The notes under the pieces are model-generated. The model was given only the letters and a program-made list of their open reading frames with translations. It was not told where the DNA came from and searched no databases. From Rhizobium sp. C4 (GTDB taxonomy: Bacteria > Pseudomonadota > Alphaproteobacteria > Rhizobiales > Rhizobiaceae), in the NCBI RefSeq assembly GCF_021026315.1, contig NZ_JAJNCX010000007.1, forward strand, positions 124,001 to 188,000: a stretch of DNA of 64,000 nt. The letters are read 5' to 3'. Below are positions 27,347-35,617 of this stretch, piece by piece; within the stretch, counting starts at the first letter, position 1; every line of letters begins with the position of its first letter. The translations under genes and the position numbers were made by a program.

Positions 27347-28372
27347 ATGCTGAAAGCCCTTCTGGCGCTCCTGGTGCTTGTTCCACTCGTTGCTCTTGCC
27401 GGCGGTTTTGTCTTCACCGAGTGGAAGACATCGCAATTCGAGACCGTCTATCCGAACATGGGAACGCGGACCGATGTCGGCGGCTATTTTCTGAACAGCG
27501 TCGACGTGCCGCCGGGCCCCAATGCCGACCTGCCGCCGATCGTCTTCATTCATGGTGCCAGCGGCAATCTTCGCGACCAGTATTTTGCTTTCGAAAAGCC
27601 GCTCGAAGGCCGCGGACGGTTGATCTTCGTCGATCGGCCCGGCTATGGCTATTCCGATCGCGGCGGGCCGGAAAACGATACGCCCGCCGGGCAGGCGGAT
27701 GCGATCGCCCGGCTCCTGGAGAAGAAGGGCATCGACCGCGCGATCATAGTCGGGCACTCGCTGGGTGGGGCAATCGCCGCCAGTTTCGGCGTGCGCCACC
27801 CGGACAAGACAATCGGCCTGCTTTTTCTCTCGGCAGCAACCCATTCGTGGAACGGCGGCGTCGACTGGTACTACGATCTGGCGGCAACGCCGGTGATCGG
27901 AACGGTCTTCCGCTACTCGTTGCTGCTGTCTGTCGGCCTCGGCCGGATCGAGAGTGGCAGCCAGGCGGTGTTTGCGCCCAACCCGATGCCGCCGCGTTAC
28001 GTGGCCGAGACGATGCCGGGCATGATTCTGAGGCCCGGCGCGTTCTATGCCAACGCCGTGGATGTCTCGGGCCTCAACAGCTTCGTGAAGACCATGGAGC
28101 AGCACTACAGGGAGATTGCGGCGCCCACGGTGATCATCACCGGCGACAGCGACGACATCGTCGCGGAGGAGATCCACTCCGTCGGGCTGAAGCGCGACAT
28201 CGCGAATTCTGAGCTGCTGTGGCTCAAGGGCGTGGGCCACAAGACCGATTATGTCGCCAATGGCCTGGCGGTGGCGGCCATCGAGCGCCTGGCCGGCAAG
28301 CCGCGCGATCTGCAGGCCATGGCCTCGGAATTTCATGCGCCGCAGAGCCAGCAGGCAGCCTCGGCAAAATAG
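27347..28372 (+). CDS. Alpha/beta hydrolase, membrane-anchored
   Basis: 341 residues. An N-terminal membrane anchor (LLALLVLVPLVALAGGFVF) precedes an alpha/beta hydrolase domain: oxyanion region VFIHGASGNLRDQ, nucleophile elbow VGHSLGGAIAAS, acid in ITGDSDDIV and catalytic His in KGVGHKTDY. The substrate is unknown. It follows the TPR gene by 71 bp and may be in the same transcription unit. Confidence 0.9.
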   Translation: MLKALLALLVLVPLVALAGGFVFTEWKTSQFETVYPNMGTRTDVGGYFLNSVDVPPGPNADLPPIVFIHGASGNLRDQYFAFEKPLEGRGRLIFVDRPGYGYSDRGGPENDTPAGQADAIARLLEKKGIDRAIIVGHSLGGAIAASFGVRHPDKTIGLLFLSAATHSWNGGVDWYYDLAATPVIGTVFRYSLLLSVGLGRIESGSQAVFAPNPMPPRYVAETMPGMILRPGAFYANAVDVSGLNSFVKTMEQHYREIAAPTVIITGDSDDIVAEEIHSVGLKRDIANSELLWLKGVGHKTDYVANGLAVAAIERLAGKPRDLQAMASEFHAPQSQQAASAK

Positions 28373-28487
28373 GCCGGCTCGGACGTCAACCAAGCTGTGC
28401 AAGGCACGGGGGCGCAAACGCTTTTGCGCTTCATTTCAACGCATTCTTCCACTAACCTCGCCTCAAATTGTCGGAGGTGGATAGTCT

Positions 28488-29531
28488 ATGTCGGATCTGG
28501 ATGTGGCGGTGGAACGGGAGCGGGTCGTCCAGAACGAGTGCTACGTCCAGAAGCTGTCGAGTCCCATGGCCTATTTCTGGCCGATGGCGATCTTCATTAT
28601 CCTCGCCGCCTTCGTTGCCGCCATTCTCTACCGACAGGCCCATGCCGCCTTCATCTCGAATCCGGGCCTGAACAGCCTGATTCTCGGCGTGCTTCTCATC
28701 GGTATCATCCTGAATTTCAGCCATGTGCTGAAGCTCCGCCCCGAGGTCCGCTGGTTCAATGCCTTCCGCGCCGCCGGGAGCATCGAAAAGGCCGGACGCG
28801 CGCCGATCCTGCTTGCGCCTATGCGCATGCTGCTCGCGGGCAATCGCAACATGGCGATTTCGGCCGTGGCGCTGCGTTCCATCCTCGATTCGATCGCAAG
28901 CCGCCTTGATGAGTCGCGCGACACGACGCGCTACCTCACCGGGCTTCTCGTCTTCCTCGGCCTGCTCGGCACGTTCTGGGGGCTTCTCGGGACGATCGGC
29001 TCGATCAGTTCCGTCATCCAGTCGCTCAGCGTCGGCACGGGCGATACGGCCGATGTGTTGAGCGCGTTGAAGGAAGGCCTGTCGGCGCCGCTTTCGGGCA
29101 TGTCGACCGCCTTCTCGTCCTCGCTCTTTGGTCTCTCGGGCTCGCTGGTTCTGGGCTTCCTCGACCTGCAGGCCGGCCGCGCGCAGAACCGGTTCTACAA
29201 CGAGCTCGAAGAATGGCTCTCGTCGGTGACGGATGTTTCGAGCGACATGGGCGTTCAGACCGCCGGCCCGGCGTCGCCGCTGATGCCGCTGCAGGCGCAG
29301 GACGAAATCCGGCTCGTCACCCAGCAGCTTTCGCGGCTCGCCAGCGAAAGCGCTTCCAACCAGCGCGCGACGACTGCCATGGCCAATCTGGCCGAGGGCA
29401 TTCAGGGGCTGGTGAAGAACATGCGCACGGAGCAGCAGATGCTGCGCGACTGGATCGAGGCCCATCAATCCGAATCGCGCGATCTTCGCGTGGCGCTCGA
29501 GCGTCTCGTGAAGGCGCTGGAGGAGAAATAG
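28488..29531 (+). CDS. MotA/TolQ/ExbB-type proton channel subunit
   Basis: 347 residues, GGAGGTGG upstream of ATG 28488. Hydrophobic segments lie near residues 28-47 (WPMAIFIILAAFVAAILY), 60-75, 147-170 (YLTGLLVFLGLLGTFWGLLGTIGSISSV) and 200-225. The MotA/ExbB core is GLLGTFWGLLGTIG and LSAPLSGMSTAFSSSLFGLSGSLVLGFLD. A C-terminal cytoplasmic extension of about 110 residues is helical. It is too long for TolQ and lacks flagellar neighbours. With the next gene, 1 bp apart, it should form an ion-driven inner-membrane motor of unknown output. Confidence 0.88.
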   Translation: MSDLDVAVERERVVQNECYVQKLSSPMAYFWPMAIFIILAAFVAAILYRQAHAAFISNPGLNSLILGVLLIGIILNFSHVLKLRPEVRWFNAFRAAGSIEKAGRAPILLAPMRMLLAGNRNMAISAVALRSILDSIASRLDESRDTTRYLTGLLVFLGLLGTFWGLLGTIGSISSVIQSLSVGTGDTADVLSALKEGLSAPLSGMSTAFSSSLFGLSGSLVLGFLDLQAGRAQNRFYNELEEWLSSVTDVSSDMGVQTAGPASPLMPLQAQDEIRLVTQQLSRLASESASNQRATTAMANLAEGIQGLVKNMRTEQQMLRDWIEAHQSESRDLRVALERLVKALEEK

Positions 29532-29532
29532 G

Positions 29533-30561
29533 ATGGCGCTCGCCCGCCGCCGCCAGCAGCGGCATATCGATTACTGGCCGGGCTTTGTCGATGCGCTCTC
29601 GACGCTGCTTCTCGCCATCATGTTCCTGCTCACCGTCTTCGTGCTGGGACAGTTCTTCCTCAGCCGCGAAATATCCGGCAAGGACGCGGTGCTGAACCGG
29701 CTGAACAGCCAGATCAACGAACTGACCCAGCTTCTGGCGCTCGAGAAGGGCAACAAGCAGGATATGGAAGATCAGCTTGCCTCGCTGCAGGCCTCGCTCT
29801 CCCAGTCCGAGGGCGAAAAGTCGCGGTTGCAGAAGCTGCTCGATGCCGGCTCCGGCATTGCATCCGGCGCGCAGGCACGCATCGGGGCGCTTTCCGGCGA
29901 GCTTGACGCGGAGAAGCAGGTGAGCGCGCGGGCGATGAGCCAGGTGGAATTGCTGAACCAGCAGATCGCGGCGCTACGCGCACAGATCGCTGCTGTTGAG
30001 GGCGCGTTGCAGGCGGCCGAGTCGAAGGACCAGGCGTCGCAGGCGCAGATCGCCGATCTCGGGCGGCGGCTGAATGTCGCTCTGGCGCAGAAGGTGCAGG
30101 AACTGAACCGCTACCGCTCCGACTTCTTCGGGCGACTGCGGGAAATCCTCTCCGATCGCGAGAATATCCGGATCGTCGGCGACCGCTTTGTCTTCCAGTC
30201 GGAAGTGCTCTTCCCGTCGGGTGGAGCTGAGCTGAATGATGCCGGCAAGGCCGAGATGCTGAAACTGGCACAGGCGATCATCGAGCTTGCCAAGGAAATC
30301 CCGCCGGAAATCAATTGGGTGCTGCGCGTCGATGGCCATACCGACAATGTGAAGCTCTCCGGCACCGGCAAATATGCCGACAACTGGGAGCTTTCATCCG
30401 GCCGCGCGACGTCGGTCGTCAAATATCTGATCAGCCAGGGCGTTCCGGCGGACCGGCTGGTGGCGGCCGGCTTTGGCGAATATCAGCCGATTGCGCCGGG
30501 CGATACGCCGGAAGCACGCGCGCAGAACCGCCGCATCGAACTGAAGCTCACCGAGAAATGA
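29533..30561 (+). CDS. MotB/OmpA-like peptidoglycan-binding motor subunit
   Basis: 342 residues. One N-terminal membrane helix (WPGFVDALSTLLLAIMFLLT, then VFVLGQFF) carries Asp20 at the position of the MotB proton-binding Asp. A coiled coil of about 140 residues follows (residues 45-190), then a C-terminal OmpA/MotB domain with RVDGHTDNVKLSGTGKYADN, SSGRATSVVKYLISQGV, AAGFGEYQPIAPGDTPEARAQNRRIELKL. The coiled coil is much longer than in flagellar MotB. Expected stator with the preceding MotA-like gene, anchored to peptidoglycan. It ends 12 bp from the convergent ybgC. Confidence 0.9.
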   Translation: MALARRRQQRHIDYWPGFVDALSTLLLAIMFLLTVFVLGQFFLSREISGKDAVLNRLNSQINELTQLLALEKGNKQDMEDQLASLQASLSQSEGEKSRLQKLLDAGSGIASGAQARIGALSGELDAEKQVSARAMSQVELLNQQIAALRAQIAAVEGALQAAESKDQASQAQIADLGRRLNVALAQKVQELNRYRSDFFGRLREILSDRENIRIVGDRFVFQSEVLFPSGGAELNDAGKAEMLKLAQAIIELAKEIPPEINWVLRVDGHTDNVKLSGTGKYADNWELSSGRATSVVKYLISQGVPADRLVAAGFGEYQPIAPGDTPEARAQNRRIELKLTEK

Positions 30562-30573
30562 TCCGCGAGGCGA

Positions 30574-31020
30574 TCACGCCTCGCCGAGGAAGGATTTCGC
30601 CAGCGCCTCCGGCAGGCGGCGCGGGCGGCCCGAGGCGTTGACAACGGCGATGATGACCTTGGCGGCGATCAGAAGCGTTTCGCCGCGCATGATCCTCTGG
30701 TTCAGCACCATTTTGGCGCCGCCGGCCTTTTCCGTCACCGTCTCGATCGTCAGGACATTGTCCATGCGGGCAGGCGACTTGAAGTCGATTTCCATGCGGT
30801 GGACGACAAACATCAGGCCTTCGCCGTCCATCTGATGCAGCGCACTCTGCTCGACGCCGAGGCAGCGCAGATAATCGGTGCGGGCGCGTTCCATGAAATG
30901 CAGGTAGCGCGCATGATAGACGAAGCCGGAGAAATCCGTGTCTTCGTAATAGACGCGCTGTGTCAGCTTGTGGCTGCCGTCGGCGGAAAGGTCGCCGGCA
31001 AGGGAAAAGGTCTCGGTCAT
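30574..31020 (-). CDS. ybgC: YbgC/Tol-Pal-associated acyl-CoA thioesterase
   Basis: 148 residues, hot-dog fold: RVYYEDTDFSGFVYHARYLHFMERARTDYLR holds the YbgC signature with the catalytic Asp. It overlaps the Nudix gene by 4 bp (ATGA). In most alphaproteobacteria ybgC is followed by tolQRAB; here transcription runs into the convergent MotB-like gene and no tol gene is present in the window. Confidence 0.93.
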   Translation of the reverse strand: MTETFSLAGDLSADGSHKLTQRVYYEDTDFSGFVYHARYLHFMERARTDYLRCLGVEQSALHQMDGEGLMFVVHRMEIDFKSPARMDNVLTIETVTEKAGGAKMVLNQRIMRGETLLIAAKVIIAVVNASGRPRRLPEALAKSFLGEA

Positions 31021-31517
31021 TCGGGCACGCTCTCGCGGTGGATCAGGTGTTCGCTGGTTTGCGGCAGGTCTGCAATGCGGGCCGGAATGAAATCCGGCTG
31101 CAGGGGCAGGGCCTCAAGCCGTGCCTTGTCGGCCGGAACCCATTTGAATTCAAGATCGTTCTTCGCATCGCGCACGCGGTGGACGATCTCTTCCGTCCGG
31201 AAGGGGAAGTGTTCCGGCATCTGCATCAGATAATAGACGCCGATCTCATGCCATTTGCGGTCTTCGAAGGAGAAGAAATTCTCGACGGTCCAGAGATGGC
31301 GGACGAGGGTGACGTTACAATCCGTCTCTTCCTTCATTTCGCGGATCAGCGTTTCGGCCGAGCTTTCGCCGACTTCCGCCGTGCCGCCCGGGAAGGTCCA
31401 GAATTTCTCGTGCGTCGCGCGGTGGACGAGCACATGGCCGTCACGAAAGGCGATGCCGGCGATGCGCATGTTGAAGAGGCGGCTGGCCAGCTTGATGCGG
31501 ATGGTCTTGCGCGTCAT
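31017..31517 (-). CDS. Nudix hydrolase
   Basis: 166 residues. The Nudix box is GGTAEVGESSAETLIREMKE followed by ETD; the REXXEE core is intact but the final Gly of the consensus is replaced. VLVHRATHEKFWTFPGG precedes it. It hydrolyses a nucleoside diphosphate linked to an unknown moiety. It sits in the ruvB-phosphoesterase-Nudix-ybgC series with gaps of a few bases. Confidence 0.9.
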   Translation of the reverse strand: MTRKTIRIKLASRLFNMRIAGIAFRDGHVLVHRATHEKFWTFPGGTAEVGESSAETLIREMKEETDCNVTLVRHLWTVENFFSFEDRKWHEIGVYYLMQMPEHFPFRTEEIVHRVRDAKNDLEFKWVPADKARLEALPLQPDFIPARIADLPQTSEHLIHRESVPE

Positions 31518-31520
31518 CTG

Positions 31521-32423
31521 TCAGCCTATGTCAAGCACGACGATTTCCGGCCATGCGCCGAGCCGGAAGGGAATGGCTGTGCAGCCAAGCCCACGCGAGA
31601 CGACGAGATGCCGGTTGTTCTCGACGATATGGCCGCCGCGAAAACGCGTGCCGTAGCGTGAGTTCATGGCTGGCGACCAACCGAAAATGTTGACCTGACC
31701 GCCATGTGTATGACCGGAGAGGGTCAGCGCTACGCTTTCCGGAACGTCCGGGAAAACATCCGGCTCATGCGCCATCAGGATCACCGGCGCGTCATCCGTC
31801 ACCTTGGCAAGCGTTGCCGGAAGATCATCGACGCCGCCGTTGCCTTCACGCCCCGGCGGGTGCTGGAAGAGAAACGCCAGCTGATCGCCAAGACCCGCAA
31901 GCCAGAACGGCTTGCCGTCCTTTTCATGCCGCGTCGCATTGTTGATCAGCAGGTTGATTTCCGCTTTCTCGAAGGCATGGCCGATTTTCGGCATCAGGCG
32001 GGGATCGCGGGTGAAATTCCACGATTGCCAGTAATCGTGATTTCCAAGGACGGCATGGACGCCAAGGGGGGCCGAAAGCCGGCGGAGGCAGGTGGCGATG
32101 TCATCTTCCGGCAGCGCGGTCCCGAGTTCGGGCATGGCGTTCACATAGTCGCCGAGCAGCAGGATCATGTCACCGCCGAGCGCGTTGGCCGTGTCGCAGA
32201 TACCGGCGACGCGGTCGAGCTCCATCCAGTGCCTGGTGGTGTGAATGTCGCTGAGGAGAACGAGGCGGAGCTTCAGCCCGGGCGTCCAGCGGGGCGGCGT
32301 GAAGGCGTAGTTGCGGATGCGCGGCGTTCCCATGGCCTCGGCCACCGTGCCATAGCCGAGAAGTGCCGCGGCGGACGCAAAGGCTGTCGCCGCGAGCTTG
32401 AGGAAACCGCGTCTGGTGATCAC
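31521..32423 (-). CDS. Tat-exported metallophosphoesterase
   Basis: 300 residues starting at GTG 32423, which overlaps the ruvB stop (GTGA). The twin-arginine signal is [22 protein letters not shown]. Calcineurin-type metal ligands: [47 protein letters not shown]. The combination of Tat signal and this order resembles YkuE-type phosphodiesterases, which can act on phospholipids; the substrate is unproven. Confidence 0.9.
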   Translation of the reverse strand: MITRRGFLKLAATAFASAAALLGYGTVAEAMGTPRIRNYAFTPPRWTPGLKLRLVLLSDIHTTRHWMELDRVAGICDTANALGGDMILLLGDYVNAMPELGTALPEDDIATCLRRLSAPLGVHAVLGNHDYWQSWNFTRDPRLMPKIGHAFEKAEINLLINNATRHEKDGKPFWLAGLGDQLAFLFQHPPGREGNGGVDDLPATLAKVTDDAPVILMAHEPDVFPDVPESVALTLSGHTHGGQVNIFGWSPAMNSRYGTRFRGGHIVENNRHLVVSRGLGCTAIPFRLGAWPEIVVLDIG

Positions 32424-33463
32424 TCGTCGTTGTCCTGGAAAAGGCTGATCTGGGTTTTTTCGATATCTTTGGGCGGGTTGAGCCCCAGATGCTTCCATGC
32501 ATTTGCGGTGAGAATGCGACCGCGCGGCGTGCGCTGGATGAAGCCCTGCTGGATCATGTAGGGCTCGATGATGTCCTCGATGGCGTCACGCGGCTCGGAA
32601 AGGCCGGCGGCGATCGTCTCGATGCCGACCGGACCGCCGCCGAAATTATGCGCGATCATGGCGAGATAACGCCGGTCGAGCTGGTCGAGGCCCATATTGT
32701 CGACATGCAGCCGGGTCAGCGCCTCGTCGGCGATCTGGCGGGTGACAGCCTCGGCACGGGCGACTTCGGCGAAGTCGCGCACGCGGCGGAGCAGCCGGCC
32801 GGCAATGCGGGGTGTGCCGCGGGCGCGGCGGGCGATTTCATGCGCGCCATCGTCCGTCATGCCGAGCCCGAGCAGCCGGGCGCCGCGGCGAACGATCAAT
32901 TCCAGCTCGTCGACCGTGTAGAAATTGAGCCGCACCGGGATGCCGAAACGGTCGCGCAGCGGCGTCGTCAGGAGGCCAAGGCGGGTAGTCGCGGCCACAA
33001 GGGTGAACTTCGACAGGTCGATCTTGACCGAGCGCGCGGCCGGGCCTTCGCCGATGATCAGGTCGAGCTGGAAGTCTTCCATCGCCGGATAGAGGATTTC
33101 CTCGACCGCCGGATTGAGGCGGTGGATTTCATCGATGAAGAGCACATCGCGCTCTTCGAGATTGGTCAGGAGGGCGGCGAGATCGCCCGCCTTGGCGATG
33201 ACCGGGCCGGAGGTCGAGCGGAAATTGACGCCGAGCTCCTTGGCCATGATCTGCGCGAGCGTCGTCTTGCCGAGACCGGGCGGGCCGACGAAGAGGACAT
33301 GGTCCAGCGCCTCGCCACGGTTCTTGGCCGCCTCGATGAAGATCTTGAGATTGGCGCGCGCTTCCGCCTGGCCGGTGAACTCGTCCAGCGTCTGCGGGCG
33401 CAGCGCCGTGTCGAGGTCTTCGCCGCGCTTCTCGGGGCTCAAGAGCGGATTTGGCTGGTTCAT
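32420..33463 (-). CDS. ruvB: Holliday junction helicase subunit RuvB
   Basis: 347 residues. AAA+ motor for branch migration: [21 protein letters not shown], Walker [16 protein letters not shown], Walker [25 protein letters not shown], then [20 protein letters not shown] and the winged helix ending [18 protein letters not shown]. It lies 61 bp after ruvA and overlaps the phosphoesterase start. Confidence 0.98.
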   Translation of the reverse strand: MNQPNPLLSPEKRGEDLDTALRPQTLDEFTGQAEARANLKIFIEAAKNRGEALDHVLFVGPPGLGKTTLAQIMAKELGVNFRSTSGPVIAKAGDLAALLTNLEERDVLFIDEIHRLNPAVEEILYPAMEDFQLDLIIGEGPAARSVKIDLSKFTLVAATTRLGLLTTPLRDRFGIPVRLNFYTVDELELIVRRGARLLGLGMTDDGAHEIARRARGTPRIAGRLLRRVRDFAEVARAEAVTRQIADEALTRLHVDNMGLDQLDRRYLAMIAHNFGGGPVGIETIAAGLSEPRDAIEDIIEPYMIQQGFIQRTPRGRILTANAWKHLGLNPPKDIEKTQISLFQDNDE

Positions 33464-33524
33464 GTGGTCGATCCCGTTTCAAGAACGGCTTTAGCGGTGA
33501 AAGCGGACGAAGGAAAGGCCGGCC

Positions 33525-34136
33525 TCACCGCGACAGTTCCTTGAGGCCCAGACGGATGAGCTTGGCGCTGTCTGCCCCTTCGCCACCATTCTTGAGCGCC
33601 GCAGCAACGGCATTGGCGGCTTGGTCGCGGGAATAGCCGAGATTGGTGAGCGCGGAGACCGCATCGGCGACCGGGGCGCTGGCGACGCCTTCGCCAATTT
33701 CCTGCTTGAGGCCCATATTCGCGGCTTCGCCGGCAAAGGCCGGGGCCTTGTTCTTGAGCTCCGTCAGGATGCGGATCGCAACCTTGGGCCCGACGCCGGG
33801 GGCGCGGGAGATTGCGGTCTTGTCCTGCAGTGCGATGGCATTGGCAAGTTCTGAGGGCGTCAGCGTTGTGAGAACCGCGAGCGCCACCTTCGAGCCGATG
33901 CCCTGCACCACCTGCAGCAGGCGGAACCATTCGCGCTCCAGCGGCGTCGTGAAGCCGAAGAGCTTCAGCTGGTCCTCGCGGACATAGGTTTCGATGAACA
34001 GCACGACAGCCTCGCCGACATTCAGCTTCGAAAGCGTTCGGGCGGAGCAGAAGGCGAGGTAGCAGACGCCATGCACATCGACGAGAACGTAATCCTCGCC
34101 GATTTCGTCCACGGTGCCTTTGAGTTTGCCGATCAT
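33525..34136 (-). CDS. ruvA: Holliday junction helicase subunit RuvA
   Basis: 203 residues. The N-terminal OB domain ([29 protein letters not shown]), helix-hairpin-helix repeats ([40 protein letters not shown]) and the C-terminal RuvB-binding domain ([20 protein letters not shown]) are all present. RuvA clamps the four-way junction. It is separated from ruvC by the vapBC insertion and starts 12 bp after the vapC stop. Confidence 0.97.
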   Translation of the reverse strand: MIGKLKGTVDEIGEDYVLVDVHGVCYLAFCSARTLSKLNVGEAVVLFIETYVREDQLKLFGFTTPLEREWFRLLQVVQGIGSKVALAVLTTLTPSELANAIALQDKTAISRAPGVGPKVAIRILTELKNKAPAFAGEAANMGLKQEIGEGVASAPVADAVSALTNLGYSRDQAANAVAAALKNGGEGADSAKLIRLGLKELSR

Positions 34137-34148
34137 GGGAAAAGTCTT

Positions 34149-34565
34149 TCAGGGATGGGTTTCGGGCGAGATGATCTCGAGGTCGGGGAAATAGGCGCGG
34201 TATCTGTTCGGATCGCGGGTGAGAAGCCGGTGCGCACGGATCGTTGCATGTGCGCCGATCAGGAAGTCGGGCAATGTCCGCTCGCGTGCACCGCCCTGCC
34301 GGCGGTACATGACATGGGCCAGGCCCGCCTTGTAGGCGGCTTCGAACGGCAGCGTTTCCTTGATCAGCCCGAGCGGGGCGGTCAGCACAGACATTTCGCG
34401 CTCGCTGCCCGCCAAGCCGGCAAGTTCCGCCCAGACAATCGGGGACAGAACGAAGCTTGCTTCGCGCCGTAACTGCTTCAGCATATTGCCGGACCAGCTG
34501 GTGTAGGCGCATGGCCTGCCGAAGATGTCTATGAAGATATTGGTATCAATGAGGACTGACGTCAT
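34149..34565 (-). CDS. vapC: PIN-domain toxin, VapC type
   Basis: 138 residues. The PIN acidic residues are visible in VLIDTNIFIDIFG, VWAELAG, LPDFLIGAHA and LLTRDPNRY. The N-terminus overlaps the antitoxin gene by 20 bp. VapC proteins are site-specific ribonucleases, often cutting tRNA or rRNA. Inserted between ruvC and ruvA. Confidence 0.93.
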   Translation of the reverse strand: MTSVLIDTNIFIDIFGRPCAYTSWSGNMLKQLRREASFVLSPIVWAELAGLAGSEREMSVLTAPLGLIKETLPFEAAYKAGLAHVMYRRQGGARERTLPDFLIGAHATIRAHRLLTRDPNRYRAYFPDLEIISPETHP

Positions 34566-34809
34566 CGCGCGGACCTCGCAGCCATTCCATATAGTCCTCG
34601 GTCGTCATGTCGCCGACATCGAGCGTTCCGCTGACAGCATTCAGCCATTCGTCGAAGCCCTGATCGTTCATGTCTGCTGACGCCGACACAAGCACCAGAC
34701 GAGGCCCCTTGTCGTCGGCCACGAACTCCACCTCCGCGCCGGGTTTGATCCCGTAGCGGTCGCGAATGTCCTTGGGGATGGTCACCTGACCTTTTTCCGT
34801 CACGCGCAT
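34546..34809 (-). CDS. vapB: AbrB/MazE-type antitoxin, VapB
   Basis: 87 residues. The swapped-hairpin DNA-binding domain is MRVTEKGQVTIPKDIRDRYG followed by IKPGAEVEFV; the C-terminal part (MTTEDYMEWLRGPRDD) should bind VapC. The start at 34809 lies just beyond a perfect palindrome that includes its AGAGG ribosome site, so VapBC binding would block both transcription and translation. Confidence 0.93.
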   Translation of the reverse strand: MRVTEKGQVTIPKDIRDRYGIKPGAEVEFVADDKGPRLVLVSASADMNDQGFDEWLNAVSGTLDVGDMTTEDYMEWLRGPRDDVSPH

Positions 34810-34810
34810 G

Positions 34811-34831
34811 GTAATACCTCTGAGGTATTAC
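34811..34831 (-). promoter_or_regulatory. vapBC operator (perfect 21-bp palindrome)
   Basis: GTAATACCTC-T-GAGGTATTAC, 10-bp perfect arms. On the minus strand it contains TAATAC as a possible -10, with TTGTTC 16 bp further upstream, and the ribosome site AGAGG. It ends one base before the vapB start codon. Confidence 0.75.
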
Positions 34832-34863
34832 TTTGCAGGTCCTTGAGAACAAGTCAAGAACAT

Positions 34864-35376
34864 TCAGCCTGCGAGCATGGCCAGGCGGCTCGCCGTCGCG
34901 CCGCGATTGTGGGCGTGGCAGATGGCGATGGCGAGCGCGTCGGCGGCGTCGTTGCCCTTGAATTCGGCCTTGGGCATCAGGACTTTGAGCATCATGTGGA
35001 TCTGCTGCTTCTCGCCGTGGCCAACGCCGATGACGGATTTCTTGACCGCGTTCGGGGCGTACTCCGCGACCTTGAGACCGGCGCGCGCCGGCACCAGCAT
35101 GGCGATGCCGCGTGCCTGGCCGAGCTTCAGCGTGGCGACGGCGTCCTTGTTGACGAAGGTCTGCTCGACGGCGGCTTCATGCGGCTGATAGGCGTGGATG
35201 ATCTCGGCCAGTCCGTCATGCAGCTGGCAGAGCCGCGAGGCGAGGTCCATGTCGCCGTCGCTGGTGACGGTGCCGGAGGCGACGAAGCGGAGCGAATTGC
35301 CAAGGCTTTCGATGATGCCCCAGCCTGTGCGGCGGAGCCCCGGGTCGATGCCGATGATGCGAATCATGTCTTTCAT
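34864..35376 (-). CDS. ruvC: Crossover junction endodeoxyribonuclease RuvC
   Basis: 170 residues. RNase-H fold with catalytic acids in [39 protein letters not shown] and [18 protein letters not shown]. It resolves Holliday junctions after RuvAB. A second ATG at 35367 (MIRIIGID) is equally plausible as start. In relatives ruvC is directly followed by ruvA; here vapBC stands between them. Confidence 0.97.
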   Translation of the reverse strand: MKDMIRIIGIDPGLRRTGWGIIESLGNSLRFVASGTVTSDGDMDLASRLCQLHDGLAEIIHAYQPHEAAVEQTFVNKDAVATLKLGQARGIAMLVPARAGLKVAEYAPNAVKKSVIGVGHGEKQQIHMMLKVLMPKAEFKGNDAADALAIAICHAHNRGATASRLAMLAG

Positions 35377-35502
35377 GGCCGCACGTTAGGACAGAAATCC
35401 TGCGCTGCCCATGTCATCTCGGCGCTGAAACCGGGTTGTCGGGCGACCGTTCATCGTTTGAAACGCCCTGAATATCGATTTTCTCTAATTAAGTACCCGT
35501 CA

Positions 35503-35510
35503 TTAACCAT
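35503..35510 (+). promoter_or_regulatory. Possible CtrA half-site upstream of chemoreceptor gene
   Basis: TTAACCAT at 35503-35510, about 110 bp before the chemoreceptor start; another TTAA lies 14 bp upstream of it but with the wrong spacing for a full TTAA-N7-TTAA box. Weak support. Confidence 0.25.
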
Positions 35511-35617
35511 AGAGTAAGCGCATCCGATGGAAGAATGTATCCACAAATGCTGCGCTGCGATGACCCTTTGCCTGGAGCATCGCGGCGGAGATTTTCCCTA
35601 TTGTGGATGGTGGATCG

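Noticed and set aside
28488-30561. Zorya-type anti-phage system
   Set aside because: Only a MotA/MotB-like pair is present; no zorC/zorD/zorE-type effector genes nearby. Neighbours are core genes.
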